NCBI GenBank assembly: GCA_964016885.1
Contig: OZ024759.1
Span: 509,001-573,000 of the forward strand
Length of the DNA: 64,000 bases
Reading direction: 5' to 3'
DNA from: Eledone cirrhosa
Taxonomy: Eukaryota; Mollusca; Cephalopoda; Octopoda; Eledonidae
Under the pieces are notes generated by a model, which had not been told where the DNA came from, ran no database searches, and saw nothing but the letters and a program-made list of their open reading frames with translations. Positions 57,796 to 64,000 of the stretch are shown piece after piece. Position 1 is the stretch's first letter. Each line of letters starts with the position of its first letter. Made by a program: the position numbers and the translations under genes.

Positions 57796-60700
57796 ATGAC
57801 AAAGTCTATATTAGTAGCATGACACAGTCTATATTAGTAACATGACACAGTCTATATTAGTAACATGACAAAGTCTATATTAGTAGCATGACAAAGTCTA
57901 TATTAGTAACATGACAAAGTCTATATTAGTAACATGACACAGTCTATATTAGTAACATGACAAAGTCTATATTAGTAACATGAAACAGTCTATATTAGTA
58001 ACATGACAAAGTCTATATTAGTAACATGACACTGTCTATATTAGTAACTTGACAAAGTCTATATTAGTAACATGACACAGTCTATATTAGTAACATGACA
58101 CAGTCTATATTAGTAACATGACAAAGTCTATATTAGTAGCATGACAAAGTCTATATTAGTAACATGACAAAGTCTATATTAGTAACATGACACAGTCTAT
58201 ATTAGTAACATGACAAAGACTATATTAGTAACATGACACAGTCTATATTAGTAACATGACAAAGTCTATATTAGTAACATGACAGTCTATATTCGTAACA
58301 TGACAGTCTATATTAGTAGCATGACAAAGTCTATATTAGTAACATGACAAAGTCATATTAGTAACATGACACAGTCTATATTAGTAACATGACACAGTCT
58401 ATATTAGTAACATGACACAGTCTATATTAGTAACATGACACAGTCTATATTAGTAACATGACAAAGTCTATATTAGTAACATGACAAAGTCTATATTAGT
58501 AACATGACAGTTTATATTAGTAACATGACACAGTCTATATTAGTAACATGACATAGTCTATATTAGTAACATGACAAAGTCTATATTAGTAACATGACAG
58601 TCTATATTGTAACATGACACAGTCTATATTAGTAACATGACACAGTCTATATTAGTAACATGACAGTCTATATTAGTAACATGACAAAGTCTATATTAGT
58701 AACATGACAAAGTCTATATTAGTAGCATGACAAAGTCTATATTAGTAACATGACAAAGTCTATATTAGTAACATGACACAGTCTATATTAGTAACATGAC
58801 AAAGTCTATATTAGTAACATGACAAAGTCTATATTAGTAACATGAAACAGTCTATATTAGTAACATGACAAAGTCTATATTAGTAACATGACACTGTCTA
58901 TATTAGTAACATGACAAAGTCTATATTAGTAACATGACACAGTCTATATTAGTAACATGACACAGTCTATATTAGTAACATGACAAAGTCTATATTAGTG
59001 GCATGACAAAGTCTATATTAGTAACATGACAAAGTCTATATTAGTAACATGACACAGTCTATATTAGTAACATGACAAATACTATATTAGTAACATGACA
59101 CAGTCTATATTAGTAACATGACAAAGTCTATATTAGTAACATGACAGTCTATATTAGTAACATGACAGTCTATATTAGTAGCATGACAAAGTCTATATTA
59201 GTAACATGACAAAGTCATATTAGTAACATGACACAGTCTATATTAGTAACATGACAAAGTCTATATTAGTAACATGACACAGTCTATATTAGTAACATGA
59301 CACAGTCTATATTAGTAACATGACAAAGTCTATATTAGTAACATGACAAAGTCTATATTAGTAACATGACACAGTTTATATTAGTAACATGACACAGTCT
59401 ATATTAGTAACATGACATAGTCTATATTAGTAACATGACAAAGTCTATATTAGTAACATGACAGTCTATATTGTAACATGACACAGTCTATATTAGTAAC
59501 ATGACACAGTCTATATTAGTAACATGACAGTCTATATTAGTAACATGACAAAGTCTATATTAGTAACATGACAAAGTCTATATTAGTAACATGACAAAGT
59601 CTATATTAGTAACATGACAAAGTCTAGATTAGTAACTTGACACAGTCTATATTAGTAACATGACATAGTCTATATTAGTAGCATGACACAGTCTATATTA
59701 GTAACATGACAGAGTCTATATTAGTAACATGACAGTCTATATTAGTAACATGACAAAGTCTATATTAGTAGCATGACAAAGTCTATATTAGTAACATGAC
59801 ACAGTCTATATTAGTAACATGACAATCTATATTAGTAACATGACACAGTCTATATTAGTAACATGACAAAGTCTATATTAGTAACATGACAAAGTCTATA
59901 TTAGTAACATGACACAGTCTATATTAGTAACATGACACAGTCTATATTAATAACATGACAAAGTCTATATTAGTAACATGACACAGTCTATATTAGTAAC
60001 ATGACATAGTCTATATTAGTAACGTGACACAGTCTATATTAGTAACATGACAAAGTCTATATTAGTAGCATGACAAAGTCTATATTAGTAACATGACAAA
60101 GTCTATATTAGTAACATGACACAGTCTATATTAGTAACATGACAAAGTCTATATTAGTAACATGACAAAGTCTATATTAGTAACATGACAGTCTATATTA
60201 GTAACATGACAAAGTCTCTATTAGTAACATGACAAAGTCTATATTAGTAACATGACAGTCTATATTAGTAACATAACAAAGTCTATATTAGTAACATGAC
60301 AGTCTATATTGTAACATGACACAGTCTATATTAGTAACATGACACAGTCTATATTAGTAACATGACATAGTCTATATTAGTAACATGACAAAGTCTATAT
60401 TAGTAACAAGACAGTCTATATTGTAACACGACACAGTCTATATTAGTAATATGACACAGTCTATATTAGAAACATGACAGTCTATATTAGTAACATGACA
60501 AAGTCTATATTAGTAACATGACAAAGTCTATATTAGTAACATGACAAAGTCTATATTAGTAGCATGACACAGTCTATATTAGTAACATGACACAGTCTAT
60601 ATTAGTAACATGACAGTCTATATTAGTAACATGACAAAGTCTATATTAGTAGCATGACAAAGTCTATATTAGTAACATGACACAGTCTATATTAGTAACA

Positions 60701-61840
60701 TGACAGTCTATATTAGTAACATGACACAGTCTATATTAGTAACATGACAAAGTCTATATTAGTAGCATGACAAAGTCTATATTAGTAACATGACAGTCTA
60801 TATTAGTAACATGACAAAGTCTATATTAGTAGCATGACAAATTCTATATTAGTAGCATGACACAGTCTATATTAGTAACATGACACAGTCTATATTAGTA
60901 ACATGACAAAGTCTATATTAGTAGCATGACAAAGTCTATATTAGTAACATGACAAAGTCTATATTAGTAACATGACACAGTCTATATTAGTAACATGACA
61001 AAGACTATATTAGTAACATGACACAGTCTATATTAGTAACATGACAAAGTCTATATTAGTAACATGACAGTCTATATTAGTAACATGACAGTCTATATTA
61101 GTAGCACGACAAAGTCTATATTAGTAACATGACAAAGTCATATTAGTAACATGACACAGTCTATATTAGTAACATGACAAAGTCTATATTAGTAACATGA
61201 CACAGTCTATATTAGTAACATGACAAAGTCTATATTAGTAACATGACACAGTCTATATTAGTAACATGACATAGTCTATATTAGTAACATGACAAAGTCT
61301 ATATTAGTAGCATGACACAGTCTATATTAGTAACATGACACAGTCTATATTAGTAACATGACAGTCTATATTAGTAACATGACAAAGTCTATATTAGTAG
61401 CATGACAAAGTCTATATTAGTAACATGACACAGTCTATATTAGTAACATGACAGTCTATATTAGTAACATGACAAAGTCTATATTAGTAGCATTTACAAA
61501 GTCTATATTAGTAGCATGACACAGTCTATATTAGTAACATGACACAGTCTATATTAGTAACATGACAAAGTCTATATTAGTAGCATGACAAAGTCTATAT
61601 TAGTAACATGACAAAGTCTATATTAGTAACATGACACAGTCTATATTAGTAACATGACAAAGTCTATATTAGTAACATGAAACAGTCTATATTAGTAACA
61701 TGACAAAGTCTATATTAGTAACATGACACTGTCTATATTAGTAACTTGACAAAGTCTATATTAGTAACATGACACAGTCTATATTAGTAACATGACACAG
61801 TCTATATTAGTAACATGACAAAGTCTATATTAGTAGCATG
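57796..61840 (+). repeat. 4,743-bp super-unit, copy C (3' truncated)
   Basis: C is in register with B at offset 4,743 but has the common state at three sites where A and B share a private one. It reads ttagtaac at 58,044, atgacaaag at 58,913 and ttagtagcatg at 60,921. It stops matching B near 61,840, about 700 bp early. There an alpha cassette is cut after gtagcatg and joined to the acaaag, acaaag, acagttta order. Confidence 0.87.
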
Positions 61841-64000
61841 ACACAGTCTATATTAGTAACATGACAAAGTCTATATTAGTAACATGACAAAGTCTATATT
61901 AGTAACATGACAGTTTATATTAGTAACATGACACAGTCTATATTAGTAACATGACATAGTCTATATTAGTAACATGACAAAGTCTATATTAGTAACATGA
62001 CAGTCTATATTGTAACATGACACAGTCTATATTAGTAACATGACACAGTCTATATTAGTAACATGACAGTCTATATTAGTAACATGACAAAGTCTATATT
62101 AGTAACATGACAAAGTCTATATTAGTAGCATGACAAAGTCTATATTAGTAACATGACAAAGTCTATATTAGTAACATGACACAGTCTATATTAGTAACAT
62201 GACAAAGTCTATATTAGTAACATGACAAAGTCTATATTAGTAACATGAAACAGTCTATATTAGTAACATGACAAAGTCTATATTAGTAACATGACACTGT
62301 CTATATTAGTAACATGACAAAGTCTATATTAGTAACATGACACAGTCTATATTAGTAACATGACACAGTCTATATTAGTAACATGACAAAGTCTATATTA
62401 GTGGCATGACAAAGTCTATATTAGTAACATGACAAAGTCTATATTAGTAACATGACACAGTCTATATTAGTAACATGACAAATACTATATTAGTAACATG
62501 ACACAGTCTATATTAGTAACATGACAAAGTCTATATTAGTAACATGACAGTCTATATTAGTAACATGACAGTCTATATTAGTAGCATGACAAAGTCTATA
62601 TTAGTAACATGACAAAGTCATATTAGTAACATGACACAGTCTATATTAGTAACATGACAAAGTCTATATTAGTAACATGACACAGTCTATATTAGTAACA
62701 TGACACAGTCTATATTAGTAACATGACAAAGTCTATATTAGTAACATGACAAAGTCTATATTAGTAACATGACACAGTTTATATTAGTAACATGACACAG
62801 TCTATATTAGTAACATGACATAGTCTATATTAGTAACATGACAAAGTCTATATTAGTAACATGACAGTCTATATTGTAACATGACACAGTCTATATTAGT
62901 AACATGACACAGTCTATATTAGTAACATGACAGTCTATATTAGTAACATGACAAAGTCTATATTAGTAACATGACAAAGTCTATATTAGTAACATGACAA
63001 AGTCTATATTAGTAACATGACAAAGTCTAGATTAGTAACTTGACACAGTCTATATTAGTAACATGACATAGTCTATATTAGTAGCATGACACAGTCTATA
63101 TTAGTAACATGACAGAGTCTATATTAGTAACATGACAGTCTATATTAGTAACATGACAAAGTCTATATTAGTAGCATGACAAAGTCTATATTAGTAACAT
63201 GACACAGTCTATATTAGTAACATGACAATCTATATTAGTAACATGACACAGTCTATATTAGTAACATGACAAAGTCTATATTAGTAACATGACAAAGTCT
63301 ATATTAGTAACATGACACAGTCTATATTAGTAACATGACACAGTCTATATTAATAACATGACAAAGTCTATATTAGTAACATGACACAGTCTATATTAGT
63401 AACATGACATAGTCTATATTAGTAACGTGACACAGTCTATATTAGTAACATGACAAAGTCTATATTAGTAGCATGACAAAGTCTATATTAGTAACATGAC
63501 AAAGTCTATATTAGTAACATGACACAGTCTATATTAGTAACATGACAAAGTCTATATTAGTAACATGACAAAGTCTATATTAGTAACATGACAGTCTATA
63601 TTAGTAACATGACAAAGTCTCTATTAGTAACATGACAAAGTCTATATTAGTAACATGACAGTCTATATTAGTAACATAACAAAGTCTATATTAGTAACAT
63701 GACAGTCTATATTGTAACATGACACAGTCTATATTAGTAACATGACACAGTCTATATTAGTAACATGACATAGTCTATATTAGTAACATGACAAAGTCTA
63801 TATTAGTAACAAGACAGTCTATATTGTAACACGACACAGTCTATATTAGTAATATGACACAGTCTATATTAGAAACATGACAGTCTATATTAGTAACATG
63901 TCAAAGTCTATATTAGTAACATGACAAAGTCTATATTAGTAACATGACAAAGTCTATATTAGTAGCATGACACAGTCTATATTAGTAACATGACACAGTC
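61841..64000 (+). repeat. 4,743-bp super-unit, copy D (5' truncated, runs off the window)
   Basis: D matches C at offset 3,403 (acagttta 58,511/61,914; gtctagatt 59,627/63,030) instead of 4,743, so 1,340 bp are missing between C and D. It contains beta (~62,245), gamma (63,025-63,880) and the start of delta, and reaches the window end inside the array. A private atgtcaaag occurs near 63,900. Like C, it has the common atgacaaag where A and B have atgaaaaag. Confidence 0.87.

Larger units (their letters stand above)
1..64000 (+). repeat. Tandem satellite array, 23-bp monomer (21-24 bp variants), fills the entire window
   Basis: The core gtctatattagtaacatgac repeats head to tail from the first to the last base, with linkers aaa or aca (23 bp) or a single a (21 bp). 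Rarer linkers are ata, gaa, tta, act and aga. The forms agtcatatt and tattgtaac each lack one core base, and gtagcatttac carries an extra base (g replaced by tt). Both edges of the window lie inside the array, so its true length is greater than 64 kb. No stretch of even 50 bases departs from the repeat, so there is no gene, RNA gene, transposon or unique intergenic sequence to report anywhere. The plus strand carries tag-taa in one frame and tga in another in every monomer. The minus strand carries taa and tag in two frames. Because 23 is not a multiple of three, all frames close within a few units. Composition is about 28-30% GC with no CpG in the consensus. Family identity and host are unknown. 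Confidence 0.99.

Noticed and set aside
1..64000. CRISPR array (short direct repeats at regular spacing)
   Set aside because: The repeats are contiguous with a 1-3-base linker. There are no unique spacers of 25-40 bp, no leader and no cas genes, and the array is far too long.
1..64000. Coding tandem-repeat protein on either strand
   Set aside because: tag-taa and tga on the plus strand, and taa and tag on the minus strand, occur in every monomer. The 23-bp period rotates them through all frames, so no frame stays open beyond about 20 codons in runs of 23-bp units.
1..64000. Plasmid-type replication iterons
   Set aside because: Iteron clusters have a few to tens of copies next to a rep gene. 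Here there are thousands of copies with no gene.
1..64000. Telomeric or degenerate telomeric repeat (monomer contains ttag)
   Set aside because: The unit is 23 bp, AT-rich and lacks G-runs. It does not match the known short telomere motifs.
1..64000. CENP-B box as evidence of centromere function
   Set aside because: The monomer has no CG-containing motif resembling the TTCG...CGGG box. The rare ttcgtaac lacks the rest.
1..64000. TATA-box promoters (tatatta in each unit)
   Set aside because: The motif is in nearly every monomer and has no other promoter element or transcript start context, so no single site can be supported.
1..64000. Splice-branch-like TACTAAT followed by ATAG on the minus strand
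   Set aside because: It resembles a yeast-type branch site but recurs in each monomer and is not paired with an intron or exon. Composition alone explains it.
1..64000. Host species assignment
   Set aside because: There is no gene or known repeat to anchor it. Base composition and HOR layout only suggest a eukaryote.
1..64000. Inverted segments or palindromic arms
   Set aside because: Scanning found the core only in the given orientation. The reverse-complement core (ctaatatagac) was not seen as a unit on the plus strand.

Overview
The whole 64,000-base window is one uninterrupted tandem array of a short AT-rich satellite (minisatellite-class) repeat. Every monomer lies in the same orientation. 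The basic unit is a 20-base core, gtctatattagtaacatgac, plus a 3-base linker, usually aaa or aca, giving 23 bp. A common 21-bp form has a one-base linker (a). I estimate roughly 2,800 monomers (window length over mean unit length, not an exact count). GC is about 28-30%, and the consensus monomer contains no CpG. I found no gene, RNA gene, mobile element, CRISPR array, unique-sequence island or inverted segment. Stops recur in every frame of both strands within two to three monomers. Such an array, with nested higher-order repeats and no interruption for 64 kb, points to eukaryotic heterochromatin (centromeric, pericentromeric, subtelomeric or a B/sex-chromosome block). The species cannot be determined from the sequence.

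The information lies in the order of monomer variants, which forms a higher-order repeat (HOR) code. I name four cassettes. Alpha (~0.9-1 kb) opens with atgaaacag, then cactgtc, then taacttgac, and later has aaagacta, two 21-bp units and the 22-bp form agtcatatt. Beta is an alpha relative with taacatg in place of taacttg, plus gtggcatg and aaatacta. Gamma (~0.8 kb) carries rare variants such as gacagagtc, gacaatcta, ttaataac, gtctctatt, cataac, aacaagac, taatatg and ttagaaac. Delta carries gcacgac, cattttac-like units written gtagcatttac, gacgaag and gactta.

Layout: bases 1-~29,350 are a left-type domain built only from alpha and delta cassettes. It is arranged as tandem duplications of 2,460, 2,362 and 2,479 bp inside larger duplications of ~4.7 and ~7 kb. 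From ~29,350 the array is right-type (alpha-beta-gamma-delta, units of 3.6-3.7 kb), with a clean 2,539-bp tandem duplication at ~37.4-42.5 kb. A left-type stretch then reappears at ~41.9-48.3 kb, followed again by right-type sequence. This whole stretch (~41.9-52.0 kb) is a second copy of ~23.0-33.0 kb, so the left/right boundary itself was duplicated. From ~48.3 kb to the end the array consists of a 4,743-bp super-unit in copies A, B and C, then a copy D that starts after a 1,340-bp loss and runs off the window.

The picture is of a satellite evolving by repeated in-register unequal exchange, or another tandem amplification mechanism. Favoured amplicon sizes are ~2.4-2.5 kb and 3.6-4.7 kb. 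All boundaries were read by eye from diagnostic variants and are good to about +/-30 bp unless an exact offset is given.
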